DNA of 64,000 nt, from positions 135,122,372 through 135,186,371 of the forward strand of contig CM076190.1 in the NCBI GenBank assembly GCA_038277395.1, read 5' to 3'. The notes below the pieces were generated by a model, which saw only the letters and a list, made by a program, of their open reading frames with translations, was not told the origin of the DNA and made no database searches. The position numbers were made by a program, and so were the translations under genes. Numbering within the stretch: position 1 is the stretch's first letter; the number at the start of each line of letters is the position of its first letter. Shown here piece by piece: positions 1-11,206 of this stretch. The stretch is from Dryocosmus kuriphilus. Lineage: Eukaryota; Arthropoda; Insecta; Hymenoptera; Cynipidae.

Positions 1-251
1 AAAAGTCAGATTTACGTGACTATAGTAGAATAGAGAATATTCAGAGGCAAAGTTAGAAGAGCGTATAAAACTGTAAAATTGTCGTATATCCTTATCGTTT
101 GAGTTTAAATAGTTGAAATACCATGTACTCAGAAATAATATTGAAGATATAAAATACATAACCAAGCAATTACGATCAATTAAAAGAAAGTACAATAAAA
201 TGTATAGCCTATATTTACCAACAAAGTCGTCTGACTTTAAATATGGTAGAG

Positions 252-1394
252 TTAATGAGCTTCTAAGGAAATGGATATTCGTATATTTTGACCTCGTTGA
301 TATGATAATCCCTCGACAGTTTGAAGATTTGTCAGCTGTATTCTTGGCGAGCCGTCCTCCTTTCGAAAAAAAATCCTGCCTCCAGATATCCAGAGATATT
401 TGATTTTTTTGTCTCTTCGAAATCCGAGAGCAATGGCATAAATTTTTTTGAAGAGCGGTGTTAATGCTTCACGAATGTAGATAGGTCGTTTCTCATTATA
501 CGTTGTTCCGAATTGTGCAGTCGAGAAATCCATCTTAACCTTGCGCCTCTCAGTAAATTTGTCTCGTAGTTGTTGACGACTAAATTTGCAAACGATGATC
601 GGAGGGATGGAAAGGTTGGTCAGTAAAGGTGCTTTAATCACTCTGTAGATCTTGACCACTTCCTCCTTGTGAAGGGGAACATCGAGTGCGGTAGCAATCG
701 AAACCAATGTGCCCAAGAGATCCTCATTTGGCTTCATGGGCAGCCCACGAATTTCAAGCGTAGTCTGTAAGGCCGCTTGCTCGTTGGCATTGAGCGCATG
801 CTCCAGAGTGGCCACTTTGGTTTTCAAGATGTTCGCTTCCTTCTTTACCAAACTGATCTCCTCCTTACGTGTTTCAGCTTCAACGTCAATTAGGTCAATA
901 CGCCTAGTGTTTTCCGTGAGGTTTGATCTGATTTCCAGAAGCGTAGAATTTAAGTTGTCATTAAAGACTTGTTGACGGCTTTCAAACTCACTAAGCCGCG
1001 CCAAGATCTCTTTTGACTGCGCAAGCGCTTCTCTTTGGCCGTCCGAGACTGCTTTTCGAATTAGGTCCGTGAGGTCCAAAGGTAGAGTCGCTGCGTTTGA
1101 TGTGGGTTCTGCATCGGAGGGGGGTACCGAGGCTACATTAGCGACGTTCTGTTGCTTGTTAGTAGGCCTAGTTGAGTAAGATGTGTCTTTGTTTACCAGA
1201 GAGGTGGCGCCAGATTTCGATATACAGTTTTTACAGTTATAATCCATTTGGCCTTTTTTAAGTTTATCGTATACAGTTCTTGAGATTCCAACATTAGCGC
1301 AGTGCAAATGGATTAGAATTCCACATTTTACGCATGAAAAAGCCTCCGGAGCGCCTCTGTTAAACGTAACATCACACATGGAGCACGCTCCCAT
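252..1394 (-). CDS. LINE ORF1 protein: PHD-like finger, coiled coil, FP25K-like C-terminus
   Basis: An uninterrupted 380-codon frame. Residues about 4-60 carry a PHD-type zinc finger (CSMC, CVKC, HLHC, CKNC pairs). Residues about 105-205 are heptad-rich and hydrophilic, as in a coiled coil. The last ~170 residues resemble the baculovirus FP25K-like domain found in ORF1 of many insect non-LTR retrotransposons (IREALTP, YLWISGGRIFFRK). Such ORF1 proteins bind element RNA and probably trimerise through the coiled coil. The start is the first ATG of the frame and the finger begins within four residues of it. The roughly 230 bases upstream (1395-1625) look like a 5' leader. ORF2 should lie below position 252, but nothing like endonuclease or reverse transcriptase is seen there, so the element is 3'-truncated or continues outside the window. 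Host PHD proteins are unlikely given the FP-like tail. Confidence 0.8.
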   Translation of the reverse strand: MGACSMCDVTFNRGAPEAFSCVKCGILIHLHCANVGISRTVYDKLKKGQMDYNCKNCISKSGATSLVNKDTSYSTRPTNKQQNVANVASVPPSDAEPTSNAATLPLDLTDLIRKAVSDGQREALAQSKEILARLSEFESRQQVFNDNLNSTLLEIRSNLTENTRRIDLIDVEAETRKEEISLVKKEANILKTKVATLEHALNANEQAALQTTLEIRGLPMKPNEDLLGTLVSIATALDVPLHKEEVVKIYRVIKAPLLTNLSIPPIIVCKFSRQQLRDKFTERRKVKMDFSTAQFGTTYNEKRPIYIREALTPLFKKIYAIALGFRRDKKIKYLWISGGRIFFRKEDGSPRIQLTNLQTVEGLSYQRGQNIRISISLEAH

Positions 1395-1750
1395 GATGCT
1401 ACTAGGACAATGACCACAGGTTCACAAATTTACACCAAAAAGCAGTTATTCAAGAAGTGAAAACACTGATTCTGAGTCGAATCGCACTATCACCACTCAC
1501 ACTCACGATAGGCAAAATTTAGAGCAAGTTGACACTGGATCACTACCAAAAATACAAAAAGTTCGAGGAGGCCCAGTACATCACAGTTATCGCGTTAGCA
1601 GACGACTCTCGCATTTTTTCACATTTACTACATTATCTGCTTTTTAACATATATTTGCATGTCCGAAACAAAACTTAATTTGAAATTACTCATTCATAAG
1701 ACTTTAGAAAAGTATATTTGGACTTAAATTCTATGATCATGGAGCTTATA

Positions 1751-1978
1751 TCAGTCATCGTCACTGTCTTCTTCAATAACAGGAACCACATGCGCTCTTT
1801 CGTAAATCTTCGTGAGATGCTCGGCAGGTTTCACAATTTTGGATAGGTATCTAGCATGCAACAAAAAGTAAATAATGACAGCTACGTGAGAGCAATAACC
1901 AACCGTTCTCATGCAGTTAGCATATTCACAGCAATAAAGTTCAATGCCGGTACAGCCAAAAACTTTTCCTACTACCAA
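1751..1978 (-). pseudogene. SWIM-type zinc finger remnant of a transposon-related protein
   Basis: A 75-codon frame contains RTVGYCSHVA followed by a hydrophobic run and ARYLSKIVKPAEHL, then an acidic tail ending EEDSDDD. This pattern is typical of SWIM fingers (CxC...CxH) in a widespread arthropod/cnidarian transposon-linked protein family. The first CxC pair is damaged: the expected CEC reads CEY. Upstream minus-strand sequence (1979-2294) does not keep the frame, so only the C-terminal end survives. It is a decayed fragment; the parent element is not identified. Confidence 0.5.
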
Positions 1979-2330
1979 AGTATTTTAGTGAAAATGATAC
2001 ACAGTTTTAAACAATTAGGACGCTTCATGAATGTGAACTTGAATTTCCTTGATTCACATATTGACTACTTTCCAGAGCAAGTGTGTCAATAAGGCTGTTT
2101 CTTGACACCCAATCAATTGGACTCAAATTACTAATAATGTTTCTTTGAAGAAGACTTACAATCCCCTGGAACGATTTTCCAAACAAGCATTTCAATGAGG
2201 AGAAAACAAGATCTTTATGGTAAGATTTTACATAGGATTTCAAGCAGCTCGACAGATACTTTAACATTTGACCCTGTAAATGAACGGCATTCACTAAACT
2301 TGCTTAAAAACCCTATATATATATATGTTG

Positions 2331-3760
2331 TAACGTGGTGACTTTTACCCCGTTTGGGATACTCTCCCCATGCTTATACGTGATAATCGGTTTGAATTTA
2401 AAATAGGAAAATAAAGAGAAGGATTCGGTAACCAAAGATGGACTCACAGACGTGAGAGGTAAACATGGGTACGAATGTGTGAGTACGTATGTCAGTCTAG
2501 TAACCTGAAGATGCTTATGTATATTAATTTACCTTATTTACTGCTTAAATTTGTAAAGAGAAGGGACAAATAGATTTGTGAATACCGCCGGACTTGCGAG
2601 CTTGCCTACTTTCCACGAAGCCCGGGATTCCGCCTCGGACAGCCGACCTTCAAGAAACACGTAAGGATGATCCCAGTAGTCCGGATGTCGCCCGGTGTCC
2701 TCTGGCACTCCGCACTTAGCACTCCACACATTGCACTTCACGTCACTGCAAACGCACGAGCCTCACCCACTTCAGGGGAAGCGATATGCCGCGATGGAAA
2801 TCTGCGGACGGGGACAGGAACTCCTCACGATGTGTCAGAAATCACGGAGGAGGCGGCCATGATGTTTGTGACGTCAGTCCTGCAATACCACTAGAGAGCA
2901 GGGACGCTGTACGATACCGACGTAAGGAGAATCATATTTCGGGAGGCCAGCACCTGTCGGAAGGGACATTGGCGTGCGGAGAGACGCTGTGCAAGGGAAG
3001 AAAGCGGCGCAACATCAGTTCCGATTTGGCCATCGCTGGGACACGTTTTCCGGGCAGTTTTCGTAGGGCAGTGCTTTTTTTGTCATCGACGGAAGAATGA
3101 AAGCAATAGGGCTGCGAGGAAGCACGTAAGCGAAAGCAAACCCCGATCATGTATAGTCTCAGATTCTTCTTTGCTTGCTTCGAGTTTCGTTCTTGTTATT
3201 AGAGATTCCTTTTTTTTTGTATGTCTAGTCAGTGAAAGAATGAGTAGAGATAGTAGCGAGTAGAACTTTCAGGCCATGCGCCATTTTGAATGTCGTCGCG
3301 GATGAAATTTTCATTGTACCGAGACCTTTAGTCAGCTTAATTTTCCGATAGTTTTCTTTTAGTATTTCGTGATTATTTGATTATTCTTGTTAGAATAAGA
3401 CTATTTCCGTGTAGAATACAGTTCTGATTGTGTTCGCTGCCGAATAGATTTCGCCGGTTTGAGAGTAAATTTCTTAGTGCTTTGCCTCTAGGTCGTGACC
3501 TTGAGAGTCCAATGTGTTCGCGGATTTCGGTAGTAAATTAAGCATCAATGCCGACATACCTGTAATATTTCACCTCATTTCTAGTTGATTTTAAATAAAC
3601 ATGCCTTATAATTTTACCTTTCATAACTTGCTGACTTATCATATTCCGACAGAGTTCTGATTCGTTTCGACGCCCCCACTAAATTCCTCTCCTTCCGAGC
3701 TAGTGCGGGATAGTGTTAATTGTAGTAGTTTCTATCTTTTTTTTTTGCTTTTTTTGTGGT
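2331..3760. repeat. GC-richer island, possible old solo LTR
   Basis: Sequence between 2331 (TGTAACGTGGTGAC) and about 3760 is clearly richer in GC than both flanks and has no long frame. It holds an AATAAA-like signal near 3593 and begins with TGTAACG, a common start of Ty3/gypsy LTRs. No second copy, primer-binding site or target duplication was found, so LTR identity is a guess. Confidence 0.2.
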
Positions 3761-4912
3761 TTTACATTTCCACTATCTGAATTTTTCTTTCTTTGAGTGT
3801 TCTTTGAGCGACATCCCTTTCAGGTGTCTGGCGCCTAATCAGCATAATTAAAAATTCGACTTTTTAAATTTCATTTCGAGTCACGTAAGGTAAGCCAATA
3901 TTGTAGCGATACTCGAAGCCTTCAGTTCCATGAGGTGGGGATTATCGTTATAAAATAGTTTATAAAATATGTCAAAGCGATGATTCTAGGCATTTGTCTA
4001 CGCATTGAAAATCGGCAATATATTAAACCATATAACGGTCATTAAGAAAGATATTTGGCTCTTATTGCAAAATTGTTAAGATAAAAAATTTTTTTCCGTT
4101 GTGTTGTTTTCTTGCATCACAAGAATGATTTCCTGACACAATAGATTGCTCTTGAGATGAAAATAAGATGACTTCAGAAACAAGAAAAATTTTCGCTGAT
4201 AACAAATACGAAATACATGAATTTTGTAATAAAAATTGTTTATAAAAATAACCACAGTTGTTGAGAGCAAATTTGCTGTGTCAAGATATTATTCTTGAAA
4301 TGAAGGAAAATTACAATACATAAAAGAAGTTTTCAATAAGTTCAAAAATGCCAAAGAAATGAGTTTCTTTAAAAAATTGTTTATAATAATATAAACTGTT
4401 CAACTGCAATATCCCCTTTCAAAATGTTATTATTCTCGATATGAAGGAAAGCTACGATATATAGAAAAACTTTCTATACGTAAGGAAACTCGAAAGGAGT
4501 GAATTTGTTTTTAACAATTATCTATAGCCGTATAAATTGTTGAATTGTAACATGCTGAGTCCGGATATTATTATTATTATTATTATTATTATAATTATTA
4601 TAACTTTCTATGTTCCAAGAGGCGATATAATTGAATTTGTTTTTAAAAATTACTTACAACAATGACAATTCTCCTTGTTCAGATTTTTTTTAGGATAAAT
4701 TATTACTTTTACATAATTCAATGACGAAATAAGCTAAATAATACACTTAATCACTGAAAATACAGCATATTCCAGTTCTATACATTAATTTGATTATTAT
4801 GTTAGGGAGAATCTCTAACGTAAGGAACAGACACCCAATGAAGAATCCCATTTTTCAGTAAAAAAAAATATTCAGTAAAATTAAGCAAATCGAAGTTGAT
4901 TTCCAAACGTTG
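3761..4912. other. AT-rich stretch without recognisable genes
   Basis: Low-complexity AT-rich DNA. The only distinct feature is an (ATT)n microsatellite at about 4566-4599. Short frames here look like chance. Confidence 0.5.
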
Positions 4913-5719
4913 TTAAGTTTAAATTTTTCAATTTTAAATACTTTTAATTGGAGATAAAAAATTTAAATTACATCACATATAAATCTCCATAATTGTTATA
5001 AAGCATGAGTTCCCAAGGTTATCTCATATCTAGCCATGTTAAGAACGCTTTTTAAAATCATATTTATCTTGAAATTTTTATGATCAGTTGTGTTCAAATT
5101 AAGCACTTGTCTCACCATTGCTAGATAACAGTAATCAAAAGCTAGGAATTAAAAAAAAAATTGGGTTTTAGAATCTTTTGAAGATGTGAAAAGAATATGT
5201 TTTCCAGGAAAGAATCAAATGCACAAATGTTTGGAAAAAGTTTTTTCGAACCTGAAATTTCTTCAGCTTGAATAAGAAACATGCTATTATTTTGCTTTCA
5301 TGAAAAAAATTTTTATTAAGTTTAAATTTTTCAATTTTAAATACTTTTGATTCGAGATAAAAAATTTAAATTACATCACATATAAATCTCCATAATTGTT
5401 ATAAAGCATGAGTTCCCAAGGTTATCTCATATATAGCCATGTTAAGAACGCTTTTTTAAATCATATTTATCTTGAAATTTTTACGATCAGTTGAGTTCAA
5501 ATTAAGCACTTGTCTCACCATTGCTAGATAACAGTAAACAAAAGTTAGGAATTAAAGAAAAATTGGGTTTTAGAATCTTTTGAAAATGTGAAAAGAATAT
5601 GTTTTCGAGGAAAGAATCAAATGCACAAATGTTTGGAAAAAGTTTTTTCGAATCTGAAATTTCTTCAGCTTGAATAAGAAACATGCTATTATTTTGCTTT
5701 CATGAAAAAAATTTTTATT
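4913..5719. repeat. Tandem duplication, two copies of a ~403-bp AT-rich unit
   Basis: 4913-5315 and 5316-5719 match almost base for base (both contain CATCACATATAAATCTCC and GGTTATCTCATAT). The two units abut directly and differ at only a handful of positions, so the duplication is fairly recent. No coding potential is visible. Confidence 0.9.
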
Positions 5720-6235
5720 CGTGATTTAGGAATAGGATATTGGATAGCTATTGTCATTTTGGAATGAAAGTGAAATAAGTGCATGGTTTAGTACTTCAAG
5801 TTGAAAAAAATTCAGGTTCGACATTTCAACTTTTTCCAAAAATGTGTGCATTTAACTCTTTCCAAAAAGCATTTCTTTGCAAAAAAATTCTAAATCACAC
5901 AAAAAAAATTAAACTTTTATGATCGCTCTCTGGTAAAAACTGCACGTAAAAAAATTTTCCATAATTTTTAAAACAGTGTGTAAATTTGATTGAATTTTCA
6001 AATACAAAACCCAAACAAAAGGCATTAACCGATTTCAGAATCCTTTTGTTTTGATTTTTTAGGGTGCCAAAAACTATTGGATTGATAAATGTATAAATTA
6101 AATTAAATTTATCAATAACTTTTTACAAAATTACGGGAAGTTATAAATGAATGGGCTTACAAAGTTACAATTAATATTTTTTATTTTGTTGTTTTCCATT
6201 TACATGTTTTTTTACTTCAAGTAATTTAATACTAA
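5720..6235. other. AT-rich stretch, nothing recognised
   Basis: No coding frame, repeat or RNA structure was seen between the tandem duplication and the end of the next minus-strand exon. Confidence 0.4.
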
Positions 6236-6699
6236 TTATTGACTTTTTGGGCCGATGCCACGGTTGAAAGGTAAAATAGCAGTTTTTCCTTCGGACATGG
6301 GAGTAATTTTTCCACTTTGCGTGACTTCCACTGGCCTGCGCTTATATAATACTGTATAAAATATTCTGAACAAAACACCATAAGAATTTAATTTTCCAGC
6401 GATTACATCATCAGGTAATCTTACTAGTACCCTCGTAGGTATGCTCATCGTATGAACGAGACCACAATCTGGTTCTCCAAACCCTAGTCCTACACGAGCA
6501 AGGGCAGGAGTTTTCACTTCTTTAATCTGATAATCAGAGGGAATAGGATATAATTTAGCGAGAGGAATAGGGTGTTTGTAAATACGAGCAGTCTTAGGAA
6601 GAGGAGTGGGTGGAGGGCTAAAATATTCTAAAACAGGGGGGGGGGATGTATAGAATGGCATAATATCACGATCGTCACGAACTTCTCTTGAACTTGATC
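6236..6699 (-). CDS. Probable terminal coding exon, unknown protein
   Basis: On the minus strand a good splice acceptor (TTCTTCTTCCAG) ends at 6700. The frame then stays open for about 154 codons to a stop at 6236. It begins with an R/D-rich stretch, then a proline-rich segment (TSPPPVLEYFSPPPTPLP), then mixed sequence with LVRLPDDVIAGKL and no low-complexity tail. An ATG occurs at 6661, but the frame is open above it back to the acceptor. Base composition is richer and more gene-like than the surrounding AT-rich DNA. A run of eight G lies inside the proline-rich part. I do not recognise the family; a host gene's last exon or a transposon protein are both possible. Confidence 0.45.
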
Positions 6700-6750
6700 C
6701 TGGAAGAAGAATATGGAACTGGCTTATGTCTAATACCGAAAAAAATTGCT

Positions 6751-6878
6751 CTCGAGCTGGAATTCGAACCCAGGTTTTCAGATTCCTGGTCTATTGCTCT
6801 TACCCGCTAATAGTAGGTAATAGTGTGTAAGAGCAATAGACCGGAAATCTTAAGACCTGAGTTCGAGTCCCAGCTCCA
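6751..6878. repeat. Inverted repeat built from two tRNA-like 3' halves
   Basis: Arms 6751-6803 and 6826-6878 are reverse complements over about 53 bases with few mismatches, around a 22-base loop. Read outward, each arm looks like the D-arm-to-acceptor part of a tRNA: GGTAAGAGC, an anticodon-arm-sized stem, then a T-arm (GGGTTCGAAT or GAGTTCGAGT) and CCAGCTC. No complete 5' acceptor strand is present, so it is not a normal tRNA gene. It may be a head-to-head tRNA-derived SINE pair or an imperfect palindromic duplication. Confidence 0.65.
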
Positions 6879-6899
6879 GAAAACTTTTTTCGAATGGCT

Positions 6900-8589
6900 T
6901 GTGGTTGGTGGAAAAAATTTTCGGGCTGGCATTTGAAAAGCGTAAAAAAAAAAAAATAATTTTTGAAACCAGTTATTATATTCTATTGGGGTCTTGCATT
7001 TTAATATATAAATTTTCGAAAATTCAAAGAAAATTCCTATTCGTTCCAAAATTATGTTCCATTTTTTAAGCACAATCTTCGCTAGTGAACAGTAACACAA
7101 AAGTAGAAATTATTATATAAATAATTATCGTACCTTCTTAGAAATTTTTTTTTCGTGATTTTGGGATTTTATTATTTGTGACATTTTCCACAATTTTGAG
7201 GCCCTTTAAATACAACAAAAAGTTTTTCCATTAAAGCGAACTAATAGAATGTTTCTTTGACTCAAACTTAAGAAATTTCAAGTTCTATATATTCAGCTTT
7301 TTTGTAACTTTTTATTACTATTCACTACCAAAAATTGTAGATAAAAATGATTTGACATAATTTTCGATTCAATATGAAAGTTCCTTGAAATTGAAAAAAT
7401 TTGGACTTTCAAATCCAGAAGTTATTAAGCGATTAAAATTTTTTTTTAGTTTTATGTATGCTAAACCACAAATTTCTTTCACTAGAAGCAATCGATTCAA
7501 TTAAATTTAACACTGCCACTTCGCCCTATCGTTAACATTGCTACAACATTACCATATTTTGAAGAAATACTGGGTCAGTTGGGATATATCAATCACTTAT
7601 TACAACTTATTTTCTTGCATCTGTTCGTAAATACAACCAGAAATTATTTTCTTATATATAAGAATTATTCGCTATGGATTTAATAATACATTATGATATT
7701 AAATTATATTTACCATTACAATTATGGAAAACCGATAATGTAAAGAACAGACATCCAAAAAAGATCCTCATTTTTCTTAAAATGGAAGAAACTAATCGTA
7801 GAAAAGTTTTTTGTACAATGAAATTAATTATTCTGATTTCATTATATTATAGGTAGATATACCAATTTAACAATTGGTACCCCACTCAATCTTGCAAAAC
7901 TTTTATCAAATATTTGATATGTTATCTGTATCATTTTAGAAGCCATTTTATACAATAAAACAAAATGAAACCAAGGTGGAAGTTTATTTATGAGATTCTA
8001 CGCCGAAAAAGAAATACGAGAATATAATTGAGTTCAAAAATATTCTAACTTGAAAGTGTTGAAATGAAAAATTCTATAAGAAAAAGAACTTTCAACTTTT
8101 TCTGAAATTATTGTTCTATTTGCACAGAACTCAATTAATTAATTTTAGCGATTCACAATTATTAAGCAAAAGAATTCAACTACAGAGTTCCCAATTTTCA
8201 AATATAGTTCAATTTTGAACAATTTCATTTTGGAAAATTAATTTGAAATTGTCCAATAATCCAGAAGTAAAATATTCTTCAATTTTAAAAGATTAATATT
8301 TTGAATTATTTAGTTAGAGATTGTGCAGTTGAAAATCTTTTAATTTTGTCGGCGTTTCTGACTATAAACCGAGGAATTTGAAATTATTTAAAAATAATAA
8401 ATAAATTATAAAGTTGAAATACAAAATTTACAATTTTTTAGCTATTAAGGCTGTTAACTATTAATATAAACCGGGAAATTTTGAACGATTGCAATTTTGA
8501 ACACTTCAATTTGAAGATCGTTTAATTTTTAACATATTCAGAAACTAAAACTAATAATTAAATTGCACTTTTTAATTAAAAATGTTAAC
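6900..8589. other. AT-rich stretch, nothing recognised
   Basis: About 1.7 kb of AT-rich DNA with many T-runs and no coding frame, repeat unit or RNA gene that I can support. Confidence 0.4.
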
Positions 8590-8845
8590 TACCGCAAATA
8601 TTTTGCATTTTGCCGACGAATTTGCATGTGTCATTATTATTTCGGACTTTGCCGAGAGTGCCGCCGCCGTCATTTCGGACTTTGCCGGCAGCGGTTTAGG
8701 CAGAACGCGAAATAACTGAAACGCGGCAGTCAGAGCCCGAAATGAAAAGTCCATTTTGGGCTTTGCCTAAAACGGCTAGTCAATTCGCGATCTGCCTAGT
8801 CATTTCGCGAACTTCCGGCGCTTCGGGCGTTGCCGGTAAGATATA
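8590..8845. repeat. GC-rich block of short reiterated motifs
   Basis: A sudden GC-rich island in AT-rich DNA. The phrase TCATTTCGGACTTTGCCG and variants (CATTTTGGGCTTTGCC, CATTTCGCGAACTTCCGG) recur about five times, some inverted, so the block is partly palindromic. It abuts the left end of mariner 1. Origin unknown. Confidence 0.5.
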
Positions 8846-8848
8846 TAT

Positions 8849-10172
8849 GAGGTATGTCCGAAAAATATCCGACCTGCGTTCATATCTCCGCGCTGGAGCC
8901 CTCCAGCGGCCTCTGCGGGGTATGAGCGTAACCAGTGGTCCCTCACGAACTCCATGAATGCGGTAGTTACCGGCCGGGCCCCTTGAGTCGCGTGGAACGT
9001 GTGTGTCCAACGCACTTTTTCCGTTCGTCGCATTTGTGTACTATTGAAAATGACAGAAAGAAGAGATCAACGAAGTTGCATCAAGTTTTGTTTCGATCTC
9101 GACAAGAGTTGTACGGAGATTATTGAAATGATACAGAAGGACTTTGGAGACAAAAGTATGGGCATAGCACAAATAAAGGAGTGGTACAGGCGGTTTAAAA
9201 ATGATCGCACATCTGTTGACAGTGACCCACGTTCTGGCCGACCTCTGCTGACAACAACACCGGAAAACATCGAGCGTGTGCGACTTGCGATTGAAGGTGA
9301 TCGTCGGTTGACTGTTCGTGAAGTATAAAATGATCTCGGAATACCGAAAAGTGCTGTTTGGGAAATTTTGAACAAGATTCTGGGAATGACTCGCGTGTGT
9401 GCGAAATTCATTCCGAAATTGCTCACGACCGAGCAGAAAGACCTTCTCTCTGAAACCGCTCAGGACAACTTGGAAATGGTCAGTGATGATGAAAATGTCC
9501 TTAGGAAGGTTATTACTGGTGATGAATCATGGGTTTATGGTTACGATCCTGACACTAAACAACAAACTTCACAGCGGAAGCGTCGAAACGAGCCACGGCC
9601 GAAAAAGCACGTCAAAGTCGGAGCCATGTTAAGTCAATTCTGATCATTTTTTTCGATTGTGAGGGTGTTGTGCATTACGAATTTGCTCCAAAAGGTCAGA
9701 CGATCAACAAAGAGTATTACGTTGAAGTTCTGAAAGAGTGCGTGATGCCGGGAGAAGAAAACGACCGCGTTTCTGGTCAAGCGGTGACTGGCTTCTTCAC
9801 CACGATAACGCGCCAGCGCTTTCATCGAACCATGTGCAGCAATTTTTGTCGAAAAACAAGATTGTACAGCTTCGCCAGCCTCCGTACAGTCCCGAAATAG
9901 CTCCCTGCGACTTTTAGTTGTCCCAAAATTGACAATTGCGCTCAAAGGAAAGCGGTTCGACGACATCGAGACGATTCAGAATAATGCAACGCGTGAGCTG
10001 AAGGCCATTGCAAAATCTGCGTTTGAGGACTGCTTTAAGATGTGGAAGCACCGCTGGGAGCATGTGGTTCAATCAAATGGGGACTACTTCGAAGGATACC
10101 ACGGCCCGTATGACGAAAAATAGTATCAAGGCGGAGATATCAAAGCAGATCGGATAGTTTTCGGACACACCA
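8849..10172 (+). mobile_element. Mariner element 1, degraded
   Basis: The ends are imperfect inverted repeats of about 40 bases: GTATGTCCGAAAAATATCCG on the left, and on the reverse strand at the right GTGTGTCCGAAAACTATCCG. They enclose a mariner-type transposase reading frame. The TA dinucleotide is visible at the left but not clearly at the right. The TIR differs from those of the other four mariners here, so it is a separate lineage. Length about 1.3 kb, normal for mariner. Confidence 0.85.
9050..10123 (+). pseudogene. Mariner 1 transposase, inactivated
   Basis: The frame starts at ATG 9050 with the helix-turn-helix DNA-binding region (CIKFCFDLDKSCTEII, RSGRP linker). The first catalytic Asp lies in VITGDESWVYGYD, the second in LLHHDNAPA and the third in PEIAPCDF, 34 residues after the second, giving the DD34D signature. 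Breaks: an in-frame TAA at 9326, frameshifts near 9630 and 9780, a TAG near 9916 and a further shift just after it. About 350 residues would be normal for the family; the parts here cover nearly all of it. It cannot make an active enzyme. Confidence 0.88.
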
Positions 10173-10196
10173 GTCCACCCCTTCTGAAATTTAGAA

Positions 10197-10898
10197 TATC
10201 TAATAGAATGAAAAAATTCAATACCTCTTAATAGTGAATGGACTATGCCGGATCGATTGCAGATATTTTCAACTTCCGGCTCCCACCGGAAGTGGCCTAT
10301 CTAGACTGTAAGTCAGTTTTGAAAAATTGAATGGCATACCCCTTTTTATTGACATCGATTCTACGCTGAAAAATAAAAACCTTTTGTTGAGGAAATTTTT
10401 TTGTAAATCGTTGTTTTCCACCTCAAAAGGCCTTCGAGAAATTTAAGTGTTCCCCTATGGAATCTTACCTACAGGAATGAAGTCAAAACTATTGATGTAG
10501 AAGAAGATGTTTTGGGTACACTTGATAATTGGAAAAATCAAGAAAGAAAAAATTCGAACATGAACTAATCGATGTTTAACTGCATTCACGCAACTTCAAG
10601 TTATCTACGCATGAACTGTCCATAGGGAAACACTCACACTTCGAAAGGCATTTTGGGGTGGCGAATTACGATTTACAAAAAAATTTCGTGACCAAAATGT
10701 TTTTGAACAAAATTTTCTTATTTTGCGGCGTAGAATGGAAATCAATAGAAAAAGTATGGCATTCCATTTTAAAAAAGTGACTTCCAATCTGAATAAGTCG
10801 CTTCCGGTGGAAGCCGGAAGTGGAAAATATCTACAATCAATCCGATATAGTTCATTCACACTATTAGGAGGTATTGAACTTTTCATTTTATTAGATAC
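10197..10898. mobile_element. Fold-back (long inverted repeat) element, non-coding
   Basis: 10197-10460 and 10620-10898 are inverted copies of about 265-280 bases, roughly 75-80% alike by eye, separated by 159 bases. Shared landmarks include TATCTAATA at the outer tips, CCTATGG at the inner tips and an internal hairpin (CTTCCGGCTCCCACCGGAAG on the left, a matching one on the right). No transposase is inside. This is the structure of a fold-back element or long-TIR MITE. It sits directly between mariner 1 and mariner 2. Confidence 0.8.
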
Positions 10899-10902
10899 AC
10901 TG

Positions 10903-10975
10903 AGAGACTTTCTGTTAGACTAAATGATAAAAGCGATTTAAAATTTAGTAGAATATCGTTTCAGAATAGGGAAAA
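10903..10975 (-). repeat. Dispersed 75-bp repeat, copy 1
   Basis: Its reverse complement matches 21285-21357 closely (shared TTTTCCCTATTCTGAAA and CTCTCAGTGTA). It abuts the right tip of the fold-back element, so it may be part of that family's flank or a separate short repeat. Confidence 0.55.
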
Positions 10976-11206
10976 CCAGATTTTATTACAGTTATTCGTA
11001 TCACAATATCGACATTTTATTATCGTAACAGTCTTTAATACCTGAAGATGAAAAATTAGTATTTTATGTACGAAATATTATGAACCTCTGTTCCAAAAAT
11101 TAACGTTTTGTTTAGACAGGATCAACAGAGTTTCATAAATAATCTTTTCGATGCTAAACTCTGTCGTTTTTTATTGTTTCACGTTTTAATAATACTTGTA
11201 AATATA

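Noticed and set aside
6751..6878. Functional tRNA gene pair
   Set aside because: Each arm lacks the 5' acceptor strand and a complete D-arm; only the 3' halves are tRNA-like.
8780..9033. Minus-strand frames over the left end of mariner 1
   Set aside because: They span the inverted repeat and 5' leader of the element and match no protein.
9067..9426. 119-codon minus-strand frame
   Set aside because: Antisense shadow of the mariner 1 transposase.
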